DNA from: Micromonospora sp. PLK6-60 | GTDB lineage: Bacteria > Actinomycetota > Actinomycetes > Mycobacteriales > Micromonosporaceae | Length of the DNA stretch: 64,000 bases | Reading direction: 5' to 3' | Assembly: GCF_019890675.1 (NCBI RefSeq) | Contig: NZ_JAIOAA010000001.1 | Location: 496,001 to 560,000, forward strand | In this document: piece after piece, positions 49,027-58,469 of the stretch | How positions within the stretch are numbered: position 1 is the first letter of the stretch | How the letters are laid out: each line of letters begins with the position of its first letter | The notes under the pieces: generated by a model | Seen by the model: the letters and a program-made list of their open reading frames with translations, nothing else | Told to the model about the DNA's origin: nothing | Databases searched by the model: none | Translations under genes and position numbers: made by a program

Positions 49027-51126
49027 TCACGGCGTTGACAGTTCGAACCGGCGCACCGTCACCGCCCCGCCGAGCGCCTGGGTGGCGTGATTGAAAATGG
49101 CGAACCGGTAGCCCATGAAGAACGTCCAGTTGTTGTTGAGCGTCAGGGCGTTACCCAGCGACACGAAGTTGACGCCGTCCGTGCTGTACGAGAAGCGGGC
49201 CTGCCGCCCCGAGCCGGGCCTGATGTCGGCGTTGGCGCGCAACCAGATCCGCCCGCCGGAGACCGGCGCGCTGGCAATCTCACTGCCGGTGCTGGCGGTG
49301 TCCCAGCTGCTGTTCATGGTCAGCCCGTTGGTCATCACCACCCGGGTGGTGCCGTTGTCCCGGCGCACCCCGATCCAGGCCGAGACGTCGCGCAGCACGG
49401 CGAGCCCGGTCCGGTCGCCGTCCCGCATCGTCGAGTAGTCCAGCTCGATCGTCCCGGTCGAGGTCGGCCCCTGGATGCGGTGGGTGACGGTGTTGCGGGC
49501 CCGGTAGAGGTCGTTGGTGACGGTGGCGGTCTGCAGGTTCAGCCCGTTGTTCACCGACCAGCGGCTGTTGTCCGGGTTGTGGTTCCACTCCCACTGCGGG
49601 CCGAGCGTGCTGCCGGCGAAGGTGTCCACGCCGGTGAGCGGCTTGACCGGGCGCAGCGGCAGCGGGTTGGGATAGCTGGCACCCCAGGCGCCGTTGACGG
49701 TCTGCACCTGCGGCCAGCCGTCCGCGGTCCAGGTGATCGGCGCCAGCGTCGGCATCCGGCCGCCCGGGTAGGCGTCGGTGAACGCCATGTAGTACCAGGA
49801 GCCGTTCGGCAACTGCACCAGGCCGCCCTGGTGGGGCACCCCGCCGCCGGAGATCGGGCCCGGCAGGTTGAGCAGCACCTGCCGCTGCTCGTACGGGCCG
49901 AACGGGCCGTTGGTGGACTTCAGCACGTACTGGCCGTTGGCCGGGCGGGTGAGCCAGATGTAGTAGGCGCCGTTGCGCTTGTAGAAGCGGGCGCCCTCCA
50001 GGGTGCCGATGCTCGACGGGGTCTGGTAGACCTGCTGCGACCGGACCTGGGTGCGCCCGTCGGCGGAGAGCTGCGCCACGCTGATCGTGCCGTTGCCGTA
50101 CGCGACGTACATGGTGTCGTTGTCGTCGATCAGCATCCCGGCGTCGTAATAGCAGTTCGGGATGGTGGTGTGCTTGGTCCAGGCGCCGTCGACGGCGGAC
50201 GCGGTGTAGATGTGGGTCTGGGCGAAGTCGATGCAGCCCGCCCAGTAGTACGTCCGGTTGCTCGGCCGGTAGGCCAGCGTGGAGGCCCAGATGCCGTCCA
50301 CGTACGCCTGCTGCCCGGGGGGCAGGTCGTACTTGGTGCCGAACTCCAACCGGGGCACCGAGTGCCCGGCGAACTCCCAGTTGACCAGGTCGTAGGAGCG
50401 CAGGATCGGGGCGCCCGGCGAGTAGTGCATGGTGGAGGCGGTCAGGTAGTAGACGTCCCCGACCCGGATCACCTCGACGTCGGCGAAGTCCTGCCAGACC
50501 ACCGGGTTGGTGAAGTTCCCGCCCGGCGTGCCCGGGTCGCCCGGGTTGCCGCTGCCGTCCACCCGGACCAGCTGCCACTGCTGGTTGTTGCCACCCCAGT
50601 CGTCGTACTGCACCACGTTGCCGCCGTCGGCGGTGGAGGCGTTCTGCACCTCGACCGCCTTGTTGCTGTTGCGGTTGATCAGCCGCACGTACCCGCCGGC
50701 CGAGTCCGCCAGCCGGAACTGCTGGTTGGTGCCGTTGCCGTCGCTCCACTGCACGATCGACGCGCCGTTGGCCGTGGAGAAGTTGTAGACGTCGAGCACC
50801 TTGCCCGAGTGCCGCGACTTCACCCGGTAGTAGCCGCCACCGGAGTCCACGAACTGCCACTGCTGCCAGGCGCCGTCGTTGCGCGCCCACTGGGTGATCC
50901 GCGCCCCGTCGTTCGTGGCCCGGTTGTACACGTCCAACGCCTTGCCACTGTTGCGGTTCACCAACACGTACCACGCGTTGGTGTCCACCGTCGCCGCGGA
51001 CGCCGGCGACGGTGCGACGCCCACCAGGGCGCCGCCCAGCACCACCGCCGCGACGGCGGCGACGACCCGCGACAGCCGGCCGCGCGGGCGTGCCATGGCC
51101 CGCGAGAGCCCACCGATGGCAACCAT
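49027..51126 (-). CDS. Secreted GH43-family glycosidase with N-terminal ricin-type lectin domain
   Basis: A 699-residue precursor. Signal peptide with hydrophobic core and APSPASAA cleavage region (to about 45). Ricin-B-like trefoil at about 46-190 with three repeats carrying QQW/QQF (SGKALDVYNRAT, SGKVLDVYNFST, SNKAVEVQNAST). The five-bladed GH43 propeller (about 205-520) begins TNPVVWQDFADVEVIRVGDVYY, with acid residues in the usual first-blade region, and includes YYDAGMLIDDND and LEGARFYKRNG. A C-terminal GH43_C2/DUF1349-like beta-sandwich (about 530-699) follows. Likely an extracellular arabinofuranosidase or xylosidase. ATG 51126 has AAGGAGG as RBS; two LacI-type operators lie upstream. 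Confidence 0.87.
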   Translation of the reverse strand: MVAIGGLSRAMARPRGRLSRVVAAVAAVVLGGALVGVAPSPASAATVDTNAWYVLVNRNSGKALDVYNRATNDGARITQWARNDGAWQQWQFVDSGGGYYRVKSRHSGKVLDVYNFSTANGASIVQWSDGNGTNQQFRLADSAGGYVRLINRNSNKAVEVQNASTADGGNVVQYDDWGGNNQQWQLVRVDGSGNPGDPGTPGGNFTNPVVWQDFADVEVIRVGDVYYLTASTMHYSPGAPILRSYDLVNWEFAGHSVPRLEFGTKYDLPPGQQAYVDGIWASTLAYRPSNRTYYWAGCIDFAQTHIYTASAVDGAWTKHTTIPNCYYDAGMLIDDNDTMYVAYGNGTISVAQLSADGRTQVRSQQVYQTPSSIGTLEGARFYKRNGAYYIWLTRPANGQYVLKSTNGPFGPYEQRQVLLNLPGPISGGGVPHQGGLVQLPNGSWYYMAFTDAYPGGRMPTLAPITWTADGWPQVQTVNGAWGASYPNPLPLRPVKPLTGVDTFAGSTLGPQWEWNHNPDNSRWSVNNGLNLQTATVTNDLYRARNTVTHRIQGPTSTGTIELDYSTMRDGDRTGLAVLRDVSAWIGVRRDNGTTRVVMTNGLTMNSSWDTASTGSEIASAPVSGGRIWLRANADIRPGSGRQARFSYSTDGVNFVSLGNALTLNNNWTFFMGYRFAIFNHATQALGGAVTVRRFELSTP

Positions 51127-51215
51127 GATCCTCCTTCGATGACAGGTTCAGGGGGAAGGTCCGCCGGCCGCCATCCCGGCGCTCCCGGATCGACCGGACC
51201 CGCGCGCGCACCGCA

Positions 51216-51229
51216 TGTGATCGCTAACA
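51216..51229 (-). promoter_or_regulatory. LacI-type operator upstream of GH43, proximal site
   Basis: TGTGATCGCTAACA, one mismatch from arms TGTTA/TAACA, lies 90 bp before the GH43 start. It is 113 bp from a second copy at 51329, which would allow cooperative binding or looping. Confidence 0.65.
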
Positions 51230-51328
51230 ATCGTGCCTCCTGCCCAGGGAGGCGCGCGACGCGTGGGACTGCGGTGGAACGATCGTCGGCCCGGCCAGCC
51301 GGACACGGCGGCCGTCCTATCCATCGAC

Positions 51329-51342
51329 TGTGAGCGATAACA
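51329..51342 (-). promoter_or_regulatory. LacI-type operator upstream of GH43, distal site
   Basis: TGTGAGCGATAACA overlaps the region just downstream of a candidate -35 TTGACT (minus strand, plus 51350-51355). No convincing -10 was found at 17 bp, so the promoter itself is uncertain. Confidence 0.65.
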
Positions 51343-51409
51343 CGACGTTAGTCAATACGTAACATCGCCCGGCCGCGCGCTCGCCGCCACGCCGGAGCCG
51401 GACGCGAGC

Positions 51410-51450
51410 GGGTGGTGCTCCCCCCGCCGAGAGGGGGGGGAGCACCACCC
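51410..51450 (-). terminator. Terminator of the ara operon
   Basis: GGGTGGTGCTCCCCCC (51410-51425) pairs perfectly with its complement at 51435-51450 around a 9-nt loop; it begins 12 bp past the araA stop. At 16 bp and very GC-rich it is the strongest hairpin in the window. Confidence 0.85.
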
Positions 51451-51462
51451 GGTGCGCGGCGG

Positions 51463-52965
51463 TCAGAACCCGCGGGCCAGCCGGTAGTACGCCTGGTTCC
51501 AGCGCAGCTCGTCGGCGAACCGGTACGGGTCGGTGTCCGCGTCGATGACCACCAGCTCGGTCCGGCTCATCTCGGCCAGGTCGCGCAACTCCTCGACGCC
51601 GACGGCCTGGGAGAGCACGGTGTGGTGCGGGGCGCCGGCGGTGATCCACGCCTCCGCGGAGCCGGCCAGGTGCGGCTGGGGCCGCCAGACCGCCCGGGCC
51701 ACCGGCAGCCGGCGCAGCGGCTGCGGCGGTGGGACGACGTCGACGACGTTGGCCACCAGCCGGAACCGCTCCCCCATGTCCGCCATGCCCAGCACCACGG
51801 CCGGGCCCGCCGCCGCGTCGAAGACCAGCCGCACCGGGTCCTCCCGGCCGCCGATGCCCAGCGGGTGGATCTCCACGTTCGGCACGTCCGCGGCGATGCT
51901 CGGGCACACCTCCAGCATGTGCGCGCCGAGCACCACCTCCTCGCCCGGCTTCAGGTCGTAGGTGTAGTCCTCCATGAAGGAGGTGCCGCCCGGGACGCCG
52001 ACGGCCATCGACTTCAACGTGTGCACCAGCACGGAGGTCTTCCAGTCGCCCTCGCCGCCGAAGCCGTACCCGTCGGCCATCAGCCGCTGCACCGCGATGC
52101 CGGGCAGCTGACGCAGCCCGCCCAGGTCCTCGAAGTTTGTGGTGAACGCCCGGAAGCCGCCGTCGTCGAGGAAGGTACGCAGGCCGATCTCCAGGCGCGC
52201 GGCGTACCGCAGCGAGTCGTGCCGCTCCCCGCCGGTGCGCAGCAGCGGATCCATCCGGTACGTGTCGTCGTACTCCTTGACCAGGTCGTCCACCTGCGCC
52301 TCGGCGACCTCGTCGACCACCGCGACCAGGTCGTTGACGCCGTAGGTGTTCACCGACACGCCGAAGCGCAGCTCCGCCTCCACCTTGTCGCCCTCGGTCA
52401 CGGCGACGTCGCGCATGTTGTCCCCGAACCGGGCCAGCCGCAGCGACCGCACCGCCGACCAGCCGATGGCGGCGCGGGCCCAGGCGCCGACCCGCCCGAC
52501 CACCCGCGGGTCGCTGACGTGACCGGCGACGGTCTTGCGGGCCACCCCGAGCCGGGTCTGGATGTACCCGAACTCGCGGTCGCCGTGCGCGGCCTGGTTC
52601 AGGTTCATGAAGTCCATGTCGATGTCGTCCCACGGCAGCAGGACGTTCGCCTGGGTGTGCAGGTGCAGCAGCGGGGTCTGCAGGGCGTCCAACCCGGCGA
52701 TCCACATCTTGGCCGGCGAGAAGGTGTGCATCCAGGCGATCACCCCGACCACCCCCTGCCCGGCCGCGTCCCGGCAGGCCGCGAGGATGTCCGTGCTGGA
52801 GGTCAGCACGGGCTTCCAGACCACCCGGACGGGGATGTCCGGTGACTCGTCGAGTCGCGCCGCGATCTGCCGGGACTGGTCGGCGACCTGCCGGAGCGTG
52901 TCCTCGCCGTACAGGCCCTGACTGCCGGTGAGGAACCAGACCTCGGGCTCGGGGTGTGTTGCCAT
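51463..52965 (-). CDS. araA: L-arabinose isomerase
   Basis: A 500-residue protein, the family's normal length. N-terminus [20 protein letters not shown], substrate region [14 protein letters not shown], and FGGEGDWKT with the catalytic metal-binding Glu match Ara[18 protein letters not shown] and the paired histidine GAHMLEVCP region follow. It converts L-arabinose to L-ribulose with Mn2+ in the cytoplasm. ATG 52965 has GGAAGG as RBS. It is the last gene of the operon araB-araD-transporter-araA and ends at a strong terminator. Confidence 0.95.
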   Translation of the reverse strand: MATHPEPEVWFLTGSQGLYGEDTLRQVADQSRQIAARLDESPDIPVRVVWKPVLTSSTDILAACRDAAGQGVVGVIAWMHTFSPAKMWIAGLDALQTPLLHLHTQANVLLPWDDIDMDFMNLNQAAHGDREFGYIQTRLGVARKTVAGHVSDPRVVGRVGAWARAAIGWSAVRSLRLARFGDNMRDVAVTEGDKVEAELRFGVSVNTYGVNDLVAVVDEVAEAQVDDLVKEYDDTYRMDPLLRTGGERHDSLRYAARLEIGLRTFLDDGGFRAFTTNFEDLGGLRQLPGIAVQRLMADGYGFGGEGDWKTSVLVHTLKSMAVGVPGGTSFMEDYTYDLKPGEEVVLGAHMLEVCPSIAADVPNVEIHPLGIGGREDPVRLVFDAAAGPAVVLGMADMGERFRLVANVVDVVPPPQPLRRLPVARAVWRPQPHLAGSAEAWITAGAPHHTVLSQAVGVEELRDLAEMSRTELVVIDADTDPYRFADELRWNQAYYRLARGF

Positions 52966-52991
52966 GTTGTTGCCTTCCGCGAGAGGGGCGG

Positions 52992-53984
52992 TCACTTGAA
53001 GCGGATGCCGATGAGGCGCTGGAGAAGGATGAAGGCGAAGAGCAGCCCCCCGATCACGATCTTGGTCCACCACGAGTTGAGGGTGCCGTCGAAGGTGATC
53101 AGTGTCTGGATGACCCCCAGCACCAGCACACCGAGCACGGTGCCGAACACGTAGCCCGACCCGCCGGTGAGCACCGTGCCGCCGATGACGACCGCGGCGA
53201 TCACGTCCAGCTCCATGCCCACGGCGATCAGCGGAGCGCCGGAGAGCGTGTAGAACGACAGCAGGATGCCGCCGATGGCCGAGCAGAGCCCGCTGACCGT
53301 GTAGACCGCGATCCGGGTCCGGCCCACCGGCAGCCCCATCAACAGGGCCGACTGCGGGTTGCCGCCGATGGCGTACACGTTGCGGCCGAACCGGGTGTAC
53401 GCCAGCACGTACGCGGCGACGAGCACCACCGCGAACGCGATCAGCACGCTTATCGACACGAAGTTGCCCGCCGGGTTGCCGATGCGCTCCTGCGACATCG
53501 CCGTCCAGAAGCCGTCGGTGATCGGGATGGAACCGCCACTGATGAACGTGCACATGCCCCGGGCGAAGAACATGCCGGCGAGGGTGACGATGAACGGTTG
53601 GATCTCGAAGAAATGGATCGCGCAGCCCATCAGGAAGCCGAGGGTCGGGCCGATCAGCAGCGCGACGACCAGCACCAGCCCGGCCGGAAGGCCGTCGCGC
53701 AGCATCGCCGCCGACACCATCGCGGTCATCGCCACCACCGAGCCGACCGACAGGTCGATGCCGCCGGTGAGGATGACGAAGGTCATGCCGACCGCGACCA
53801 CCAGCAGGAAGCCGTTGTCGATGAAGACGTTGAAGACCACCTGCACGTTGGAGAACGCCCGGTACTGGGACACCCCGATGCCGTACATCACCAGCAGCAG
53901 GACGAGGGTGGCCAACACCGGCACGTGCCGGCGGGGCAGGGTGGGCCGCCAGGCCCGGCCGCTGGTCAACGACGTGCTGCTCAT
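52992..53984 (-). CDS. yjfF: Sugar ABC transporter permease II (YjfF-like)
   Basis: A 330-residue membrane protein with about 8-10 helices and the family motif [21 protein letters not shown] early on and [21 protein letters not shown] in the second half (BPD_transp_2). It pairs with the preceding permease; two different permease genes after one ATPase gene is the arrangement of the ytfQRT-yjfF furanose importer. ATG 53984 overlaps the upstream stop (ATGA). Confidence 0.85.
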   Translation of the reverse strand: MSSTSLTSGRAWRPTLPRRHVPVLATLVLLLVMYGIGVSQYRAFSNVQVVFNVFIDNGFLLVVAVGMTFVILTGGIDLSVGSVVAMTAMVSAAMLRDGLPAGLVLVVALLIGPTLGFLMGCAIHFFEIQPFIVTLAGMFFARGMCTFISGGSIPITDGFWTAMSQERIGNPAGNFVSISVLIAFAVVLVAAYVLAYTRFGRNVYAIGGNPQSALLMGLPVGRTRIAVYTVSGLCSAIGGILLSFYTLSGAPLIAVGMELDVIAAVVIGGTVLTGGSGYVFGTVLGVLVLGVIQTLITFDGTLNSWWTKIVIGGLLFAFILLQRLIGIRFK

Positions 53985-55051
53985 GCCGGCACCTGCTCCT
54001 TCTCCCGCTGCGGGGCCGCCGGCCCGGGGGTCGGGCCACTGCGACGCCGGGCGAACCTGGCCCGGAACGCCGGCGCCTGGATGAGGCAGACGGCGATGAC
54101 GACGACCGCCTTGAACAGCAGCGACGTCTGCGGCGAGATGTTCATGGCGTACACCGTGGTGGTGAGGGTCTGGATGATCAGCGCGCCGAGGATGGTCCCG
54201 CTGAGGGAGAACCGGCCGCCGGCCAGCGAGGTGCCGCCGATGACCACCGCGAGGATGGCGTCGAGCTCCACCCAGAGACCGGCGGCGTTGCCGTCGGCGC
54301 TGGACACGTTGGCGGTCATCATGAAGCCGGCCACCGCCGCGCAGGCGGCGCTGACCACGTACACCAGGAAGATGATCCGGCCCGAGCGGATGCCGGCCAG
54401 CCGGCTCGCCTCGGCGTTGCCGCCCACCGACTCCACGATCAGGCCGAGCGCGGTGCGGCGGGTGAACGCGGCGACGAGCAGGGCCGCCGCCAGCGCGATG
54501 AGGATGGCCAGCGGCAGGGTCAGGAAATGGCCGAGCCCGATCGCCCGGTACGGACCGGAGTTGATCGTGATGATCTGTCCCTCGGTGACGAGCTGGGCGA
54601 CCCCCCGGCCGGCCACCATCAGGATCAGCGTGGCGATGATCGGCTGGATGCCGATGACGGCGACCAGGACGCCGTTCCACATGCCGAGCACGAGCGCGAC
54701 GCCGAGCGCCAGGGCCAGCGCGGTGAAGACCGTGGACAGGCTGTTCTGGTCGGGCGCCTTGCTGATGTAGAGGCAGGCGATGGCGCCGCTGATCGCGCAG
54801 AGCGAGCCGACGGACAGGTCGATGCCGCCGGTGGCGATGACCAGGGTCATGCCCAACGCGACCAGGATCAACGGGGCGCTCAGCCGCAGGATGTCGATCG
54901 GGGTGCCGTAGAGATGCCCGTCCTTGACCTCGACGGCCAGGAAGCCGGGCCGGTAGACCGTGTTGGCCACCAGCATCAACACGAGCACCAGGGCGGGCCA
55001 GAACAGCCGGTGGCCGGTCACGGCGCGGAGCCGGGCTGCGGTGTCGTTCAT
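53981..55051 (-). CDS. ytfT: Sugar ABC transporter permease I (YtfT-like)
   Basis: A 356-residue BPD_transp_2 permease with [21 protein letters not shown] and [20 protein letters not shown] motifs and about 8-10 membrane helices; the C-terminal 35 residues are polar and cytoplasmic. ATG 55051 overlaps the ATPase stop by 4 bp and its own stop overlaps the next permease, so the three are translationally coupled and form one importer core. Confidence 0.86.
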   Translation of the reverse strand: MNDTAARLRAVTGHRLFWPALVLVLMLVANTVYRPGFLAVEVKDGHLYGTPIDILRLSAPLILVALGMTLVIATGGIDLSVGSLCAISGAIACLYISKAPDQNSLSTVFTALALALGVALVLGMWNGVLVAVIGIQPIIATLILMVAGRGVAQLVTEGQIITINSGPYRAIGLGHFLTLPLAILIALAAALLVAAFTRRTALGLIVESVGGNAEASRLAGIRSGRIIFLVYVVSAACAAVAGFMMTANVSSADGNAAGLWVELDAILAVVIGGTSLAGGRFSLSGTILGALIIQTLTTTVYAMNISPQTSLLFKAVVVIAVCLIQAPAFRARFARRRSGPTPGPAAPQREKEQVPA

Positions 55052-56589
55052 CGGGTCACCTCCTCCCGGTTGGTGCCGCTGGCGATGGTCTGCATGACGC
55101 GGTCGGCGTCGAGGCTGTCGTCGTTGTCGAGCTGGGCGACCATCGTGCGGTCGCGCATGACGGCGACCCGGTGGCTCAGCCGCAGCACCTCCTCCAGCTC
55201 GGCGGAGATGAACAGCACGGCCATGCCGCCGTCGGAGAGCTGGACGACCAGCTTCTGGATCTCCGTCTTGGCGCCGATGTCGATGCCGCGGGTGGGCTCG
55301 TCGAGGATCAGCAGCCGCGGCTCGGTGATGAGCCACCGGGCCAGCAGGACCTTCTGCTGGTTACCGCCGGAGAGGTTGCGCACCGGCAGGTCGGGGTTCG
55401 CCGGCCGGATGCTCAGCGCCTTGACGTACCGGTCGACCAGCTCGTCCTGGCGGCGCCGCGGGATCGGCCGCAGCCAGCCCCGCGCGGCCTGCATCGCGAG
55501 GATCATGTTCTCCCGGACCGACAGCTCGGGCACGATGCCCTCCGCCCGCCGGTTCTCCGAGCAGAACCCGACGCCGCGGTCGATGGCCTGCACCGGCGTA
55601 CGCAGCGACGCCCGGCCGCCGTCGACCGCCACCTGGCCGTGGTCGGCGCGGTCGGCGCCGAACAGCAGCCGCGCCACCTCGGTACGCCCGGACCCGAGCA
55701 GGCCGGCCAGGCCGACCACCTCGCCGGCGTGGATGCGCAGGCTGAACGGGGCGACGGCGCCCTTGCGGCCGAGCTCCGCGACCTCCACCAGCGGCGCACC
55801 GCCGGACTGGGCGGCGACGGCCCGCTTGGGCTGCTCGTCGAGCCGCTCCAGCGCGTCGAGTTCCTTGCCGATCATCTTCTCGACGAGGCTGAACTGCGGC
55901 AGCTCCTCGGTGAGGTACTCCCCCACCAGGGCGCCGTTGCGCAGCACGGTGATCCGGTCGGCGACGGCGTACACCTGGTCGAGGAAGTGGGTGACGAACA
56001 GGATGGCGATCCCCTCGTCCCGCAGCTGCCGCATGATCCGGAACAGCTGGGCGACCTCGCCGGCGTCCAGGCTGGACGTCGGCTCGTCGAGGATGAGCAC
56101 CTGGGCCCGCACGTCGATCGCCCGGGCGATGGCGACCATCTGCTGCACGGCCAGCGAGTATGACCCCAGCGGCGCGGCGACGTCGAGGTCGAGGTCCAGG
56201 CGGGCCAGCAGCGCGCGGGCCCGCCGGCGGACCTCGCCCCAGCGGACGGCGCCGAGCCGGCGCGGTTCCCGGCCGATGAAGATGTTCTCCGCCACCGACA
56301 GGTTGGTGCAGAGATTGATCTCCTGGTAGACGGTGCTCACGCCGGCCGCGGCGGCCTGCATCGGCCCGCTGAAGGCGACCTGGTCACCGGCGAGGGTGAT
56401 GGTGCCCTCGTCGATGCCGTAGACGCCGGTCAGCACCTTGATCAGGGTGGACTTGCCGGCGCCGTTCTCGCCCATCAGGGCGTGGACCTCGCCCGGGAAG
56501 AGCCGGAAGTCCACGTCGTGCAACGCGCGGACTCCCGGGAACGACTTGCTGATCCCGGTCATCGTCAGGACCGGACGGCTATCCGTCAT
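55048..56589 (-). CDS. ytfR: Sugar ABC transporter ATPase, duplicated (YtfR-like)
   Basis: A 513-residue protein with two nucleotide-binding domains. The first has a full set: GENGAGKST, LAVQQMVAIARA and ILDEPTSSLDAGE. The second has a degenerate Walker A (GLLGSGRTEVARLL) but a normal signature LSGGNQQKVLLARW and ILDEPTRGIDIG, as is typical for the MglA/RbsA/YtfR group. It drives uptake of a monosaccharide through the two overlapping permeases. ATG 56589 has an AGAGG RBS. A hairpin separates it from the upstream binding-protein gene. Confidence 0.92.
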   Translation of the reverse strand: MTDSRPVLTMTGISKSFPGVRALHDVDFRLFPGEVHALMGENGAGKSTLIKVLTGVYGIDEGTITLAGDQVAFSGPMQAAAAGVSTVYQEINLCTNLSVAENIFIGREPRRLGAVRWGEVRRRARALLARLDLDLDVAAPLGSYSLAVQQMVAIARAIDVRAQVLILDEPTSSLDAGEVAQLFRIMRQLRDEGIAILFVTHFLDQVYAVADRITVLRNGALVGEYLTEELPQFSLVEKMIGKELDALERLDEQPKRAVAAQSGGAPLVEVAELGRKGAVAPFSLRIHAGEVVGLAGLLGSGRTEVARLLFGADRADHGQVAVDGGRASLRTPVQAIDRGVGFCSENRRAEGIVPELSVRENMILAMQAARGWLRPIPRRRQDELVDRYVKALSIRPANPDLPVRNLSGGNQQKVLLARWLITEPRLLILDEPTRGIDIGAKTEIQKLVVQLSDGGMAVLFISAELEEVLRLSHRVAVMRDRTMVAQLDNDDSLDADRVMQTIASGTNREEVTR

Positions 56590-56647
56590 CCATCGGACCT
56601 CTTCTTGCTGGTGGTTTCGGTAACGGAGACGAGCGACGGGTCAGGGC

Positions 56648-56666
56648 CGCCGTCCGGTGGACGGCG
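56648..56666 (-). other. Intercistronic hairpin between the binding-protein and ATPase genes
   Basis: CGCCGTCC-GGT-GGACGGCG, an 8-bp perfect stem with 3-nt loop, 13 bp after the binding-protein stop. Such hairpins protect the upstream mRNA end or cause partial termination, giving more binding protein than membrane components. Confidence 0.6.
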
Positions 56667-56679
56667 ACCCCGGCGCCGG

Positions 56680-57678
56680 TCAGTACTTGCGGTTGGGCAG
56701 GGCCTCCTTGGCCTGCTCCTGGGTGAAGGTGGTCTCCTCGGTCTCGATCCGGGGCTGCACCTCCTCGCCGGCGGTGACCTTCTTCGCCAGGTCCATCAGC
56801 TGCGGGCCGAGCAGCGGGCTGCACTCCGCGATGAAGTTGAACTTGCCGTCCGCGAGGGCCTGCATGCCGTCCTTCACCGCGTCGATGGTGATGATGGTGA
56901 TGTCCTTGCCGGGCACCTTGCCGGCGGCGGTGATCGCCTCCAGGGCGCCGAGGCCCATGTCGTCGTTGTGCGCGAAGAGCACGTCGATCTTGGGGTTCGC
57001 CTTGAGGAACTGCTCCATCACCTGCTTGCCGCCGGCCCGGGTGAAGTCGCCCGACTGGGACGCGACGATCTTCAGGTTCGGGTTGGCGGCGATGGCCTCG
57101 GCGAAGCCCTTCTTGCGGTCGTTGGCCGGGGCGGAGCCGGTGGTGCCCTGCAGCTCGACGATGTTGACCGGCCCGGTGGCGTCCTTGGTGTTCTCCACCA
57201 GCCACTCGCCGGACAGGCGGCCCTCCTTGACGAAGTCCGACCCGAGGAAGGTCTTGTACAGCGACTTGTCGGCGGAGTCGACGGCGCGGTCGGTCAGGAT
57301 CACCGGGATCTTCGCGTCCTTGGCCTCCTTGAGGACGGTGTCCCAGCCCGACTCCACCACCGGCGAGAAGGCGATCACGTCGACCTTCTGCTGGATGAAG
57401 TTGCGGATCGCCTTGATCTGGTTTTCCTGCTTCTGCTGGGCGTCGTCGAACTTCAGCTCGATCCCGGCCTCGGCGGCGGCCTCCTTGATCGAGGTGGTGT
57501 TCGCCGTCCGCCAGCCGCTCTCCGCGCCGACCTGGGAGAAGCCCATGACGATCTTCTTGTCGCCGCCCTCCCCGCCGCTGCCGCCGGTGTCGCTGTTGCC
57601 GCACGCCGCCACGCTGCCCGCGAGCAACGCGGCGGCGAACACCGCGATGACGTTGCGTGCGGTTCTCCTGGTTCTCAT
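56680..57678 (-). CDS. ytfQ: Sugar ABC transporter substrate-binding lipoprotein (YtfQ-like)
   Basis: A 332-residue lipoprotein: signal peptide ending in lipobox SVAAC, then a Gly/Ser linker and a type-I periplasmic-binding fold. The segment GFSQVGAESGWRTANT and the run QQKQENQIKAIRNFIQQ closely resemble the galactofuranose-binding protein YtfQ as I remember it, more than ribose- or xylose-binding proteins. With arabinofuranosidases nearby, the ligand is probably L-arabinofuranose or a similar furanose (inference). ATG 57678 has GAGGAG as RBS. Gene order binding protein, ATPase, permease, permease equals that of ytfQRT-yjfF. Confidence 0.88.
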   Translation of the reverse strand: MRTRRTARNVIAVFAAALLAGSVAACGNSDTGGSGGEGGDKKIVMGFSQVGAESGWRTANTTSIKEAAAEAGIELKFDDAQQKQENQIKAIRNFIQQKVDVIAFSPVVESGWDTVLKEAKDAKIPVILTDRAVDSADKSLYKTFLGSDFVKEGRLSGEWLVENTKDATGPVNIVELQGTTGSAPANDRKKGFAEAIAANPNLKIVASQSGDFTRAGGKQVMEQFLKANPKIDVLFAHNDDMGLGALEAITAAGKVPGKDITIITIDAVKDGMQALADGKFNFIAECSPLLGPQLMDLAKKVTAGEEVQPRIETEETTFTQEQAKEALPNRKY

Positions 57679-57785
57679 CAATTCTCCTCGGGGTTGGGTG
57701 GGGCCGGCCGCACCTCCCGCAGGGCGTCCGACCGGGGTGTGGTGGTGGGATGAGGTGGTGCTGGTCAACGGGTCCGTGCCGGCCG

Positions 57786-58469
57786 TCACCCGGTACGCGG
57801 GCGCTGGCCGTAGACGTTCTGGTATCGGTCGTGCAGCGAGTCGACGTCGGCCGGCGCGATCGGCAGCGGTTGGCCGAGCGCGCGGGCCAGGTGCGCGGTG
57901 CGGGCGACGTCCTCGCACATCACCGCGGCCTTGACCGCGGCGCGGGCGTCCTTGCCGATGGTGAAGACCCCGTGGTTGCGCATGAGCACCGCCGGCGAGC
58001 GGTGCCCGGACAGGGTGCTGACGATCCCCTTGCCGATGTCGTCCCCGCCGATCAGCGCGAACGGCCCGACCGGGATCTCCCCGCCGAACTCGTCGGCCTG
58101 GGCGGTCAGCCAGCAGGGGATCGCCTCGCCCCGGGCCGCCCAAGCGGTGGCGTAGCTGCTGTGCGTGTGCACCACGCCGCCGACCTCGGGCATCGCCCGG
58201 TAGACGTAGGCGTGGGCCGCGGTGTCGCTGGACGGCGACCCGCCGCCGTCGACCACGTTCCCGTTGAGGTCGCAGACGACCATGGCCTCGGCCGTCAGGT
58301 CGTCGTAGTCGACCCCGCTGGGTTTGATCACCATCAGGTCCTGGCCGGGGACCCGCGCCGAGACGTTGCCGGCGGTCCACGCCACCAGGGCGTAGCGGGT
58401 CAACTCGGCGTGCAGGCGGGCCACCGACTCCCGCAGCGCGGTCAGCTCTCCCGTCGCGTCGGTGTTCAT
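57786..58469 (-). CDS. araD: L-ribulose-5-phosphate 4-epimerase
   Basis: A 227-residue class II aldolase/epimerase. TAGNVSARV and IKPSGVDYDDL bind the phosphate, VVHTHSSYATAW supplies the paired Zn-binding histidines, and VLMRNHGVF the third. Length and gene context (between araB and the arabinose transporter) favour AraD over fuculose aldolases. It converts L-ribulose-5-P to D-xylulose-5-P, which enters the pentose phosphate pathway. ATG 58469 overlaps the araB stop (ATGA). Confidence 0.92.
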   Translation of the reverse strand: MNTDATGELTALRESVARLHAELTRYALVAWTAGNVSARVPGQDLMVIKPSGVDYDDLTAEAMVVCDLNGNVVDGGGSPSSDTAAHAYVYRAMPEVGGVVHTHSSYATAWAARGEAIPCWLTAQADEFGGEIPVGPFALIGGDDIGKGIVSTLSGHRSPAVLMRNHGVFTIGKDARAAVKAAVMCEDVARTAHLARALGQPLPIAPADVDSLHDRYQNVYGQRPRTG

